A stretch of DNA of 64,000 bases from Oscillibacter valericigenes (GCF_021531915.1 NZ_JAFBIV010000004.1:1-64000), one strand, 5' to 3'. Shown: positions 1 to 8,270, counted from the first letter of the stretch. Notes: a model not told the origin generated them from the letters alone. Numbers and translations are program-made.

Positions 1-90
1 TTCTCCATGGGCCAGGACATCGCCTTTACCTTCGGCGGCAACGTGGTCCATGTGTTCAGCAAGGAAAACGGCAGGAATCTGGAGGTTTGA
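1..90 (+). CDS. C-terminal fragment, probable sugar ABC transporter ATPase
   Basis: The window opens inside a reading frame that runs in frame 1 to a TGA at 88-90. The visible tail reads FSMGQDIAFTFGGNVVHVFS and ends KENGRNLEV. A Phe-Ser/Asp-Lys-Glu-x-Gly-x-Asn-Leu ending is common at the C-terminus (TOBE region) of MalK/UgpC-type ATPases that energise sugar importers. Only 29 residues are visible, so the family call is tentative. No nucleotide-binding motif lies inside the window. Confidence 0.45.
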   Translation, partial: FSMGQDIAFTFGGNVVHVFSKENGRNLEV

Positions 91-94
91 ACCG

Positions 95-413
95 AAGTCA
101 AAACCTCCGGCTAAGCCGGAGGCTTGAGTAAGCCCTATAAGGGCTTAATACCGGCACGCGTCTCAAGACGCATCGAAAAATCTTTCGCTCGCATCACTTG
201 CCCCACCGCCCGTAAACGGGCCAAACCTACCGATTGTGAGGCTTTTCAAATCGGTAGCTTTACAATTTGTCATGAATTAGTCTCCGGTTGATGTGAGTTT
301 GGTCGGCAAACCTTTTCTCATTTCAACTCGGGGACTTTTTCTTGTTTACTTTTTCATCGCTATAAGCTCTTTCAGCCCCCCGGCATAGCCGGGGGTTCAC
401 TTTGCCAAAGCAA
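95..413 (-). repeat. Palindrome-ended IS200/IS605-like element without transposase, copy 1
   Basis: This 319-bp unit is nearly identical to 6859-7179: one substitution and two single-base indels in homopolymers. On the minus strand it begins TTGCTTTGGCAAAGTGAACC followed by a G/C hairpin (CCCCCGGCTATGCCGGGGG). It ends with a series of hairpins: GCCCGTTTACGGGC, GCGTCTTGAGACGC, AAGCCCTTATAGGGCTT and CCTCCGGCTTAGCCGGAGG. The element has subterminal hairpins and no long ORF. It resembles non-autonomous IS200/IS605 derivatives (PATE-like). The hairpin-rich 3' part resembles the omega-RNA/right-end region of TnpB elements (inference from memory of that family). Confidence 0.7.
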
Positions 414-414
414 A

Positions 415-459
415 AGGAAGGCTTTTCATCAAACACGATGAAAAGCCTTCCTCTTTTTA
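415..459. terminator. Intrinsic terminator, probably bidirectional
   Basis: A 16-bp stem (415-430 with 437-452) has a 6-nt loop. On the plus strand it is followed by CTTTTT, and on the minus strand by TTTT. It lies directly after the stop of the minus-strand kinase and 1 bp from repeat copy 1. Confidence 0.75.
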
Positions 460-3384
460 GGTGGTATTGCGTTGACCCGTCAGCTTGGATAAAACGCTCT
501 TTAATATTTTCAAGTCCACAGGTTTTGCAATATGCGCATTCAAGCCTGCCTCCAAAGACTTCTGAACATCCTCCGCAAATGCGTTTGCCGTCATGGCCAC
601 AATCGGGATATCCACCGCATCGGAGCGATTCAGTGCCCGAATTGCCCGAGTAGCCTCATAGCCGTTCATCTCCGGCATCTGGATGTCCATCAGCACTCCG
701 TCGTAATAGCCAACAGGCTTGCTCTGAAACATTGACACCGCCTCAAGGCCATTGACCGCCCTCTCGCATGTTACACCCTCCACATCCAAGAGTTCCATAA
801 GAATTTCGGCGTTGATGTCATTGTCTTCTGCCACCAACATCCGAAGGCCTTCCAGAGTAGGCTCATTATTATCAACTGCTTGCTCTTCGAGCTGGCTGCC
901 GCATTCCGAAACTGCCTTCTTTAAGGTAGACATGGCAAAAGGCGCCGGAAGAAAGCCGCTGGCGCCGGCTCGCCGGGCATCTTCCTCCACTGTAATCCAG
1001 TTGTTGTCGATGAGGAGTAGCATTGGAAGATTTCCGGACCTGGCACGGATGCTACGGATGGCTTCCAGCACATCCATACCAGGCAGCGTCCGGTCCAGCA
1101 GGATCAGGTCAAATGCCTCACTGCCAACCAAGTCCATAGCTGTATGGTCATCTGCGGCATATTGCAATTCCACGCCCGTATTTGCCATCAGGCTTTGGAT
1201 CGATTGACAGATTTTTTCCTCCGGTCCCAGGATAAGCGCTTTTGAGATGCCCTGTTCCTTCCAGAAGTCCGAAACATTATCTCCCTCCGTTGGGCGCAGC
1301 TCCAGCTCCACCTTAAATGTGCTCCCCTGGCCCCGGACACTTTCCACGGAGATGGTGCCGCCCATCAGGTCTGTCAGACTCTTCGTGATGGTCATACCCA
1401 GGCCGGCTCCCTGAATACCGCTTACGGTACTGTTGTTTTCGCGGGTAAAGGGATCGAAGATGTGCTGAACGAATTCCTGGCTCATGCCGATGCCGTTGTC
1501 CGTGATCTCGAAAAGCAGATGGACATAGCCCGGTGTCGTCTGGGCAAGCCCATGGACAATCAACGCCACATGTCCGCCCTCGGGCGTGTATTTGATTGCG
1601 TTGGACAGCAGATTGCCCAGCATCACGCTGAGGCGCAGCTTGTCGCCGATCAGACGATCCAGCGGCACGCCAAAGGCATTGATTTCCAGCGTCTGCGCTT
1701 TCTCAAGGGCTTGCGGCTGATATACGGCAGTCAGATCCTCAAGCAGCTCCGAAAGGGAAAACGGAGACAGGTTGAGGGAAGTCTTTCCGCTGTCGATCTT
1801 GGACATGTCCAGTACTTCGTTGATCAGCGTCAGCAGGTGCTGCCCGGAAGCATTGATCTTCCGGCTGTAGGAGCGTACTCGCTCCGGGTCATCAGCATCC
1901 CGGTCCAGCAAACCGGACAGGCCAATGATAGCATTCATGGGCGTTCGCATATCATGGCTCATGTCGAACAGGAAGGTACGCTTGGCCTCGTTGGCCGCCT
2001 TGGCTGACTGATAGGCGTCCTCCAGAGCCTCACGGCTGCGCAGTTCGGCTTCTTTCAGCCCGGTCACATCCTGGGCTGCCAGCAGGACAGAAGTCGCCAC
2101 TCCGCCCTCCCGCTTCAGACACAGGACGGAGATCTGCCACCATTGGATGCCGTCTCCTTTGATGCGGTTCTCATATTGGAAATAGGGAACATCCTCCGCC
2201 AGACGCTCCTGAATATACCGGACGCTGTACTGCTCTTTGAGGGTTCCGTCCCCATCTTCATCCAGGATCCGGGCGAGCCAGTAATCGCGCAGTTCGCTGA
2301 ACGTACCCTTAGCCGGCAGCTGACCCTCATCAGTCAGGTCATCGTTTGTCAGGATCGTATAGGTATCGTGTTCCAGATTGGCCAGGATGAATCTGCTGAA
2401 CAGCCGTGAGGTGCTGCTCACGATCTCCCGCATCTGCTGCTTTTCCGAGGTCAGCTTCATCTTCTCTCTGCGGCTTTCCAAAAGCAGCAGAAGGACATAA
2501 AGGGCCGACAGGAGCACCAGCCACAGCAGCAGATAGGTTGCAGCAGAGCTGGACTCACTCAGCATCTCGTTGGTGACTTGCATGGGGAAAACCTGGAGCA
2601 GCATCCAGTCGCTGTGAGGGAGCTTGGTCACATAGGCCGCGCTGGAGCCATAGGAATTGGTGTAGGTAAAGCTGCCGGAAGTGCCGGTCGACAGAGCATT
2701 GGTCAAAAGACCCACGGCTTCCTGGTCTGCGCCATCCTTCTGATCGAGCTCATCCAGGATATTTTTCGGCATTTCTTCTTTAGAACAGGCAATCACGGTT
2801 CCGTCTGACAGGCAAAGGTAGGTGTTTGCAGGCTCTCCAAAGTAAGAGGATGTGATGATATTCCGCATCTGCTTCTGCCGGTATCGTCCGGTGAGGACGC
2901 CGACCACTTCTCCGTCCTGCCGCATTGGGGCATAGAAAATCACCAGATCCTCACCGCTGACCCGGCCGTTGAAGATCATGTCCATACCGCTGTTGCCCTG
3001 CAGTCCATCCCGAACGTAATATCGGTCGGACGCATCAGCCTGCAGGCCCCTGTTATCCGTATAAATACCATCGGCATTTACATAGCCGATATAGTCAAAG
3101 ACCGTGGACTCCGTCAGTTTATCCAGCATTTCCACATCCGCCTGCGCTGGGTCCATGCTCTGTTCATACATATGGGCGATAGCGCTGATGCTGTTCTCGG
3201 CACCTACCAGCAGATCATCGATGCGTTTGGCCGTCTGAGAGGCCGCATCTGCGACATAATTGGCATTTCGCTCCACCGTCATATTGCGGGTCGCATGCAG
3301 ATAAACGAAAAATCCTGCAAGAATCAAGCAAAGCAGAACACCTGCCAGGATGATTCGCCGCCATAGATTGTGTCTGTCTCTCAT
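457..3384 (-). CDS. Hybrid sensor histidine kinase/response regulator
   Basis: A 975-residue membrane sensor. Domains in order: transmembrane helix (about 10-31); extracellular Cache-like sensor (about 35-280); second helix (about 283-303); PAS-like segment (about 330-445); HisKA with the phospho-acceptor in FDMSHDMRTPMN (His477); HATPase_c with N-box NLLSNAIKYTPEGG and G-box GIQGAGLGM; then two receiver domains. The first receiver keeps LLDRTLPGMD. The second keeps VLMDIQMPEMNG (Asp900) and the IAKPVD lysine. It should autophosphorylate in response to an extracellular ligand and relay phosphate internally. No separate output regulator or HPt gene is adjacent, so the downstream partner is unknown. 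A promoter at 3479-3507 serves it. Confidence 0.93.
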   Translation of the reverse strand: MRDRHNLWRRIILAGVLLCLILAGFFVYLHATRNMTVERNANYVADAASQTAKRIDDLLVGAENSISAIAHMYEQSMDPAQADVEMLDKLTESTVFDYIGYVNADGIYTDNRGLQADASDRYYVRDGLQGNSGMDMIFNGRVSGEDLVIFYAPMRQDGEVVGVLTGRYRQKQMRNIITSSYFGEPANTYLCLSDGTVIACSKEEMPKNILDELDQKDGADQEAVGLLTNALSTGTSGSFTYTNSYGSSAAYVTKLPHSDWMLLQVFPMQVTNEMLSESSSAATYLLLWLVLLSALYVLLLLLESRREKMKLTSEKQQMREIVSSTSRLFSRFILANLEHDTYTILTNDDLTDEGQLPAKGTFSELRDYWLARILDEDGDGTLKEQYSVRYIQERLAEDVPYFQYENRIKGDGIQWWQISVLCLKREGGVATSVLLAAQDVTGLKEAELRSREALEDAYQSAKAANEAKRTFLFDMSHDMRTPMNAIIGLSGLLDRDADDPERVRSYSRKINASGQHLLTLINEVLDMSKIDSGKTSLNLSPFSLSELLEDLTAVYQPQALEKAQTLEINAFGVPLDRLIGDKLRLSVMLGNLLSNAIKYTPEGGHVALIVHGLAQTTPGYVHLLFEITDNGIGMSQEFVQHIFDPFTRENNSTVSGIQGAGLGMTITKSLTDLMGGTISVESVRGQGSTFKVELELRPTEGDNVSDFWKEQGISKALILGPEEKICQSIQSLMANTGVELQYAADDHTAMDLVGSEAFDLILLDRTLPGMDVLEAIRSIRARSGNLPMLLLIDNNWITVEEDARRAGASGFLPAPFAMSTLKKAVSECGSQLEEQAVDNNEPTLEGLRMLVAEDNDINAEILMELLDVEGVTCERAVNGLEAVSMFQSKPVGYYDGVLMDIQMPEMNGYEATRAIRALNRSDAVDIPIVAMTANAFAEDVQKSLEAGLNAHIAKPVDLKILKSVLSKLTGQRNTT

Positions 3385-3478
3385 ATGTGTGCTTCCTTAC
3401 GTAAGCAGCATAGATTGTGAACGGGTATCCGGCTCAACCCCAAAAATCATGCTTCTTCATAACAGTGTTAGTATATTT

Positions 3479-3507
3479 ATTATACTCCGCTAAAGGTTGA
3501 TTTCCAA
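3479..3507 (-). promoter_or_regulatory. Promoter of the hybrid histidine kinase
   Basis: On the minus strand TTGGAA (3502-3507) and TATAAT (3479-3484) are separated by 17 bp, about 95 bp upstream of the kinase start. The rest of 3385-3723 shows no supportable gene. Confidence 0.6.
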
Positions 3508-3723
3508 GATTTCTATATCAAAATTTGTCGAAATTTGCGATAGCCTGTCGAATTTTATCAAACCGAACTGTGTTCCGTCTCTCGTTTCATTCAATTTCTG
3601 TCATGGGCTTTCCCATTCGGCACAGTGCGTGTCACCGGCGAGATGCCGTATCGGCTACCGCGCTGTTTGGCATGATATGCTCTCCGTGCCTTCTTGTTGG
3701 TTCAATATTTAAGGGGGGCTTTC

Positions 3724-4191
3724 ATGATTATTTCCGTTGACCACGGCAACTGCAGCATCAAAGCGCCTGTATTTCTATTCACCTCTGGTATCACGTCGAG
3801 CAGAGTTCGACATCAAAAGTAACTATATTTTCTGGGGTGGCAAGTACTATACACGGACAGAGAGGCGCATCTCTTACATGCGTGACAAAGCCAAAGATGG
3901 GCGTTTTACATCCTGACCCTGTTCGCCATCGCCTATGAGCCGGAATATCAGAATGTGGAGGAGACTCCGGGTCCGATTGACATCACCCTTCTGGTCGGCC
4001 TGCCTCCTGCACACTGCGTCCAGCTCCATCGCCGGTTTATGGACTACTTCTTCCGAGAGCATGAAATCGTTGGTTTCGAGTATAACGAACGGTGTTGCTC
4101 CATTCGTACCAATAAAGTCGTAAGCTGCTCGCAGGCTCTGGCAGCAGCTGTGACCCGCTATGACGACGCCAACCACTCGACTATTGAATAA
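3724..4191 (+). pseudogene. Broken parM/stbA-like actin-type plasmid segregation gene
   Basis: An ATG with a good ribosome site (AAGGGGGGC) begins MIISVDHGNCSIKAPVFLFT, the usual start of ParM-like ATPases of conjugative elements in Clostridia. The frame stops at TAA about 99 bp later. Homology resumes in another frame (YIFWGGKYYTRTERRISYMR, then DKAKDGRF) and shifts again near 3905, where one T appears lost. It continues with LTLFAIAYEPEYQNVEE, LLVGLPPAHC and the tail to TAA at 4191. Intact members are roughly twice this length, so the copy is frameshifted and truncated. It indicates decay of a plasmid or integrative element. Confidence 0.75.
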
Positions 4192-4373
4192 CCAAAGCTC
4201 CTTGCCTGTTTATCCTGAAGCAGTATCCCAACACGAATTTGCTGACCGGCTTCCACCATGCGGAGACGATAGAGAACACCTGCAAGTCGCCGGGCATTGT
4301 CCTCTCCGACGAAGACGCACAGCTCCTCAGCAAGACCGCCAAGCCCGCGCAGGTCATGGAGCTGGACAAGTGA
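4188..4373 (+). pseudogene. Unidentified coding remnant
   Basis: An open frame without a start follows the parM remnant and ends at TGA 4371-4373. It contains LKQYPNTNLLTGFHHAET and SPGIVLSDEDAQLLSKTAKP. The composition looks protein-like (amphipathic, few rare residues), but I do not recognise the family. It is probably the 3' end of another gene from the same decayed element. Confidence 0.35.
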
Positions 4374-4388
4374 TCTGACCACACTATG

Positions 4389-4428
4389 AAACGAGACGGT
4401 TTTCAACGGAAAACCGTCTCGTTTTTTT
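4389..4428 (+). terminator. Intrinsic terminator
   Basis: Stem AAACGAGACGGTTTT / AAAACCGTCTCGTTT with a short loop runs directly into a seven-T tract. It closes the pseudogene region and insulates the acyltransferase gene. Confidence 0.85.
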
Positions 4429-4508
4429 ACAGCCACCGCCAAACATCTTGTTTATCTCTTCTCTTATGGTAAAATACAACATATAAAAATGCTGCAGGAG
4501 GACAGAGC

Positions 4509-5786
4509 ATGAAGATCAAGGTCACCGACAAATCCTACGAGGAGGTCATGGCTCTGCCACGGGAAGCGCACAAGAAACCTCTCAAACCTTCTCTCTTCTT
4601 CCGCACGCTGCTGAAGCTCCTCTCCGCCGCTGATCTGAAGGCCACCAATTTTCACTGCCGCAGCATCGGCATGGAGCGGCTGGGGGCCGATGAGCCCTGT
4701 CTGATCCTGATGAATCACTCCAGCTTCATCGACCTGAAAATTGCCTCCACGATCCTCTACCCCCGACCGTTCAACATTGTCTGCACCTCCGACGGCTTTG
4801 TGGGTAAGGAATGGCTGATGCGGCATCTGGGCTGTATCCCGACCCAGAAGTTTGTGTCCGACCTCGGTCTGGTGCGGGATATGCTCTACGCCGTCAAAGA
4901 GCTGCGCAGCTCCGTACTGATGTATCCCGAGGCCAGCTACTCCTTTGACGGTACGGCGACGCCCCTGCCGGAGAGCATCGGCAAATGCGTAAAGATGCTG
5001 GGCGTGCCGCTGGTGATGATCCGCACCTATGGTGCTTTTGCCCGGGATCCGCTGTATAATGGACTGCAGCTGCGCATGGTAAATGTTTCTGCTGACATGG
5101 AATATCTTCTCTCCCCGCAGGAGATCGCCGGGGCCAGCACTGCGGAGATCAACGCACTGCTGGCAGAACGCTTCTCCTTTGACAACTTCCGTGACCAGCA
5201 AGAACAGCAGATCCGCATCACCGAGCCGTTCCGAGCCGACGGCTTGAACCGCGTTCTCTACAAATGCCCCCACTGCTACAAAGAAGGCACCATGACCGGC
5301 AAAGGAACCACCCTCCGCTGCGGCAGCTGCGGAAAGACGTATCTGCTGACCGAGACGGGTTTCCTGCAGGCGCAGGAGGGTGAAACGGAGTTTTCCCACA
5401 TTCCGGCGTGGTACCGCTGGGAGCGAAACTGTGTGCGGCAGGAGCTGCTGGACGGCAGCTACCGGTTGGACATTCCTGTGCGCATCTGCATGCTTGTGGA
5501 TAGCAAATCCATCTACCGGGTGGGCGAAGGGCGGCTGATCCATACCCGGGAAGGTTTTCATCTCAGCGGCTGTGAAGGAAAACTGGATTACAGGCAGAAG
5601 CCCAGTTCCTCGTACAGTCTCTACTCCGATTATTTCTGGTACGAGCTTGGCGACATGATCTGCATCGGCAACAGCAAGGTACTCTACTACTGTTTCCCCA
5701 CCGGACAGCAGGATGTGGTGGCGAAGACCCGCCTTGCGGCCGAAGAACTCTACAAGCTAGCAAAGACAGACCGGCTTCCCGTTTGA
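4509..5786 (+). CDS. PlsC-like acyltransferase with internal zinc ribbon
   Basis: A 425-residue protein with an N-terminal lysophospholipid acyltransferase fold: the HX4D motif is NHSSFID (His70, Asp75), and YPEASYSFDG near residue 140 occupies the place of the EGTRS-type substrate motif. After the catalytic half comes a CPHC...CGSC zinc ribbon (about 250-280), then a C-terminal region of about 140 residues that I cannot assign. Typical PlsC proteins have 200-260 residues, so the second half is an addition. The likely reaction is transfer of an acyl group to a lysophospholipid or related acceptor at the membrane. A CAGGAGGA ribosome site precedes the start. It stands alone between remnants. 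Confidence 0.85.
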   Translation: MKIKVTDKSYEEVMALPREAHKKPLKPSLFFRTLLKLLSAADLKATNFHCRSIGMERLGADEPCLILMNHSSFIDLKIASTILYPRPFNIVCTSDGFVGKEWLMRHLGCIPTQKFVSDLGLVRDMLYAVKELRSSVLMYPEASYSFDGTATPLPESIGKCVKMLGVPLVMIRTYGAFARDPLYNGLQLRMVNVSADMEYLLSPQEIAGASTAEINALLAERFSFDNFRDQQEQQIRITEPFRADGLNRVLYKCPHCYKEGTMTGKGTTLRCGSCGKTYLLTETGFLQAQEGETEFSHIPAWYRWERNCVRQELLDGSYRLDIPVRICMLVDSKSIYRVGEGRLIHTREGFHLSGCEGKLDYRQKPSSSYSLYSDYFWYELGDMICIGNSKVLYYCFPTGQQDVVAKTRLAAEELYKLAKTDRLPV

Positions 5787-5879
5787 CCAACGCAAGCTTT
5801 TTGCGTATGCTGTCGAATAATGTCACATCTGATGTTCTGAACACTCCGTATCCTCCTTGCCCATAATACGGACAGTTCA

Positions 5880-6077
5880 TCAGCTAATCATGAGCTTGTT
5901 TGTTTTCTTGAGGGATTTTGCAGGTATTGATCTATCCAGCTTCCAGGCAATATTCATAGGCCGGAAGCCCTCGTATTTTACATAATTTACAGTGCCCAAA
6001 TATGTGCGTAATTCGGCAGCGTCGGTCACTCGGTCAGTCTTGAGTTGCGTACAAACAATAGCCCCCCGCTGACGCAC
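5880..6077 (-). CDS. Small ORF of unknown function, possibly a gene fragment
   Basis: 65 codons from a GTG (a stop lies four codons upstream) to 5880. It contains AAELRTYLGTVNYVKYEGFR and PMNIAWKLD. The composition looks like real protein, but the ribosome site is weak and I do not recognise a family. It may be the C-terminal piece of a decayed gene, like its neighbours. The stretch 5787-5879 contains nothing I can support. Confidence 0.3.
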   Translation of the reverse strand: MRQRGAIVCTQLKTDRVTDAAELRTYLGTVNYVKYEGFRPMNIAWKLDRSIPAKSLKKTNKLMIS

Positions 6078-6198
6078 TCTGTATGGTTAATATAATGTTG
6101 CGCGGTAGGAGTATGCTCGGCATCTCTGCAATCAGCTTGTTGTATTCCATATGGCATTATTTTTCCAGTTTATCGAGTTCGTCGACTCCATCATTACC

Positions 6199-6408
6199 TT
6201 AGCGCAACGGCCCATAGTCGCCGCACCAATCACACTCCCACTGGTCACCCTTCACCATCGCTTGGCTTCCACAGTTTGGACAGCGAATCGTCTTCGGAGC
6301 CGGTGTATTATGGCCAGCGGAGTTAGTGTTGCGCGTTCCAACACAAACAACGATCACAATCAAGATTATGATTCCGAGAATAACGAAAGCAAACATAATA
6401 ATTTCCAT
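6199..6408 (-). CDS. Small membrane protein with C-terminal zinc ribbon
   Basis: 69 residues: one hydrophobic N-terminal helix (about 3-24), a short linker, then CPNC...CDWC, a four-cysteine ribbon of the kind seen in many uncharacterised Bacillota proteins. The first ATG (6408) lacks a ribosome site. The second in-frame ATG (6394-6396) has GGATGGA about 8 nt upstream and may be the true start. The function is unknown. It lies in the decayed accessory region. Confidence 0.5.
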   Translation of the reverse strand: MEIIMFAFVILGIIILIVIVVCVGTRNTNSAGHNTPAPKTIRCPNCGSQAMVKGDQWECDWCGDYGPLR

Positions 6409-6569
6409 CCATTATCTGTGAGGTACTCAGCCCGATTTTTCCCGCTCCTCACGAGTATTGCGGTTTATTAGTCGTCCAAAGGTGACGCCTTTTCTCGACA
6501 TGATTTTACATCTCTTTTCAAGTCATATCAACTGCACTGCGGATATCTGCCTATTATCGTAACCTACAA

Positions 6570-6794
6570 TCATTCCTGCAGCAGTTGCATTGCCGCATCT
6601 ATCATCAGAAAATCAGTCACTTCAGGATAGTGAAGTACATACCAAACCAGTCGAATCATCAGGATTGCATATGCAATGGAGTGGTTTTCCAGAAAGAGAT
6701 ATTCCACCTTCTGGAAAACAGCAATAAACCACTCTTCTGCTTCACAGCGCTTCAGCAGAGTTATCTTGGTTTTCCATCCTTTGCAAGGATACAT
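6570..6794 (-). CDS. Hypothetical small protein
   Basis: 74 codons with a hydrophobic, aromatic-rich composition (YLFLENHSIAYAILMIRLVW). No clear ribosome site and no recognised family. It is AT-richer than the core genes of the window. It could be a remnant. Confidence 0.3.
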   Translation of the reverse strand: MYPCKGWKTKITLLKRCEAEEWFIAVFQKVEYLFLENHSIAYAILMIRLVWYVLHYPEVTDFLMIDAAMQLLQE

Positions 6795-6858
6795 TCATTT
6801 TTCTGCATTTAGAATATATCTTGCCCTGATTGCTTTTACTTCAATCCTGCGCCGCAAT

Positions 6859-7179
6859 AAGTCAAAACCTCCGGCTAAGCCGGAGGCTTGAGTAAGCCCT
6901 ATAAGGGCTTAATACCGGCACGCGTCTCAAGACGCATCGAAAAATCTTTCGCTCGCATCACTTACCCCACCGCCCGTAAACGGGCCAAACCTACCGATTG
7001 TGAGGCTTTTCAAATCGGTAGCTTTACAATTTGTCATGAATTAGTCTCCGGTTGATGTGAGTTTGGTCGGCAAACCTTTTCTCATTTCAACTCGGGGACT
7101 TTTTCTTGTTTACTTTTTTCATCGCTATAAGCTCTTTCAGCCCCCCGGCATAGCCGGGGGGTTCACTTTGCCAAAGCAA
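6859..7179 (-). repeat. Palindrome-ended IS200/IS605-like element, copy 2
   Basis: 321 bp, nearly identical to 95-413. The only differences noted are G to A in the CTTGCCCC/CTTACCCC motif, one extra T in a T-run and one extra G in the terminal hairpin. The unit carries no transposase. It is bounded by AAGTCAAAACC at the low-coordinate side and CCAAAGCAA at the high side, as in copy 1. Confidence 0.7.
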
Positions 7180-7185
7180 CAAAGA

Positions 7186-7221
7186 AACCCCCTCTGAAAT
7201 CAACTGATTTCAGAGGGGGTT
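7186..7221. terminator. Perfect 17-bp terminator-like hairpin
   Basis: AACCCCCTCTGAAATCA pairs perfectly with TGATTTCAGAGGGGGTT around a 2-nt loop. It lies 6 bp from the end of repeat copy 2. The minus-strand side is followed by TCTTTG. No intact gene ends here, so it may be left from a lost gene. Confidence 0.5.
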
Positions 7222-7239
7222 GGAATTGTTAACAAGTAA

Positions 7240-7319
7240 GGACACGCTTATAAGGCTACGATTAAAAAAGGTCTCATTTCTTTATATTTCAATAGTTTTG
7301 ATAGTTATTAAGCGTGTCC
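7240..7319. repeat. 11-bp inverted repeat pair in non-coding DNA
   Basis: GGACACGCTTA (7240-7250) is matched by TAAGCGTGTCC (7309-7319), enclosing 58 bp of AT-rich sequence. The role is unknown; it could be the ends of a very small mobile remnant. The rest of 7222-7518 shows no gene. Confidence 0.35.
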
Positions 7320-7518
7320 ACGAAAAATAGTCGGTATAAGTAAATTGGAATTACAAGACTCCCCAAAATAATTATTTTGTCTACCTAATCTGGCAAGATT
7401 TCAGAGAGTAGAGACAACGCCTGGCTCCAGATATTTCATCACAGTAGGACGGTAATCCATGCATGAAAATCAAGAATGAAATTTTAAGAGTCTTTGAACG
7501 ATTGTAAAAGATGCCTTC

Positions 7519-7645
7519 AAGTCATAACCACCGGCTAAGCCGGTGGCTTGAGTTGGCCCTATAAGTGCCTATTGCCGGCAAGCGTCTCAAGACGCACTGA
7601 AATTTATTTCGCTTGCATCACTTGCCCCACAGCCCGTAAACGGGC
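7519..7645 (-). repeat. Diverged partial copy 3 of the IS200/IS605-like element
   Basis: Only the hairpin-rich (minus-strand 3') portion of the element is present. It is diverged, but all four helices are recognisable. The terminal hairpin has changed on both sides, from CCTCCGG/CCGGAGG to CCACCGG/CCGGTGG, so pairing is kept. The sequence beyond 7645 is unrelated. A separate hairpin (TATAGCCCC...GGGGCTATA) lies at 7718-7749. Confidence 0.6.
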
Positions 7646-7717
7646 GATTCCTGTTCTAACGGAAGCTTTCTATTATTGAAAGCTTTCTGTTATAAAATGG
7701 AATACCTTGAGTGTTTA

Positions 7718-7749
7718 TATAGCCCCTACATTCATATGTGGGGGCTATA
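7718..7749. other. Long non-coding hairpin
   Basis: TATAGCCCC (7718-7726) pairs with GGGGCTATA (7741-7749) with partial inner pairing. It is not followed by a T-tract on the plus strand. The role is uncertain: terminator-like, or the outer end of repeat copy 3. No gene is visible between 7646 and 7874. Confidence 0.35.
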
Positions 7750-7874
7750 TAATCTCAGATAGAATCTCGCGAGTAAATGGCGCTGTTTAGTTGTCCAACT
7801 TAAACTCGGTAATTGGCGATGTTTAGGACACCTCAAATCCTGAGCCGCATGAAACAAAGAAAAGGAGAAACTGT

Positions 7875-8210
7875 ATGAGCAATGAAATAGTCAAAAATCC
7901 AGCAGAAATTTCTGTTGCTGCTGTGGAAAAATACATCGCATTACAACAGGAAAATTGCAACAAGCACCAAGCAACCATAATCGTCTGCGCTAACGGAAAA
8001 GATCTCCGTCCTGGGGTGCGAGATGTATTTGTAAACGTTAGTAAAGATACAGCGGAAATTATAATCGAAGGTCTTTATACTATCTATGGAGATTGTTCAA
8101 ATAGATTTACTACTGAGGATAGTTCTTTTTCGCTGATTTGCAAAACATTGCAAATCAAGTCAAAGGATGCTTTGGGCTGTCCGATTACTATTGAAATAAC
8201 AGGAGTCTAA
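7875..8210 (+). CDS. Hypothetical protein
   Basis: 111 residues after a strong AAAGGAG ribosome site and ending ahead of a terminator, so expression is likely. No signal peptide or membrane helix. The C-terminal half alternates hydrophobic and charged residues (FVNVSKDTAEIIIEGLYTI), suggesting a beta-rich fold. The codons are AT-richer than in the surrounding core genes, which suggests acquisition. It sits between the repeat cluster and tRNA-Pro. No family recognised. Confidence 0.6.
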   Translation: MSNEIVKNPAEISVAAVEKYIALQQENCNKHQATIIVCANGKDLRPGVRDVFVNVSKDTAEIIIEGLYTIYGDCSNRFTTEDSSFSLICKTLQIKSKDALGCPITIEITGV

Positions 8211-8234
8211 ACATTTCTGGAGTTTGAAAATATG

Positions 8235-8270
8235 AAAACCGCCAGTTTTCTTTAAAAAACTGGCGGTTTT
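8235..8270 (+). terminator. Intrinsic terminator
   Basis: AAAACCGCCAGTTTT (8235-8249) pairs with AAAACTGGCGGTTTT (8256-8270). It follows the hypothetical gene and touches the 3' end of the convergent tRNA-Pro gene. Confidence 0.8.

Noticed and set aside
3497-3740. Short plus-strand frames upstream of the parM remnant
   Set aside because: They have no ribosome site and a composition unlike coding sequence. The region already holds the kinase promoter and the parM ribosome site.
5563-5880. Minus-strand frame beginning MNCPYYGQGGYG, overlapping the acyltransferase end
   Set aside because: The opening looks protein-like, but most of the frame lies inside the certain plus-strand gene and the remainder is Arg/Ser/Cys-rich shadow.
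95-7179. A short frame (MTNCKATDLKSL..., 35 codons) inside the repeat units
   Set aside because: It has a plausible ribosome site (CCGGAG) on the minus strand but crosses the predicted hairpins. No family is recognisable, and the third copy lacks it.
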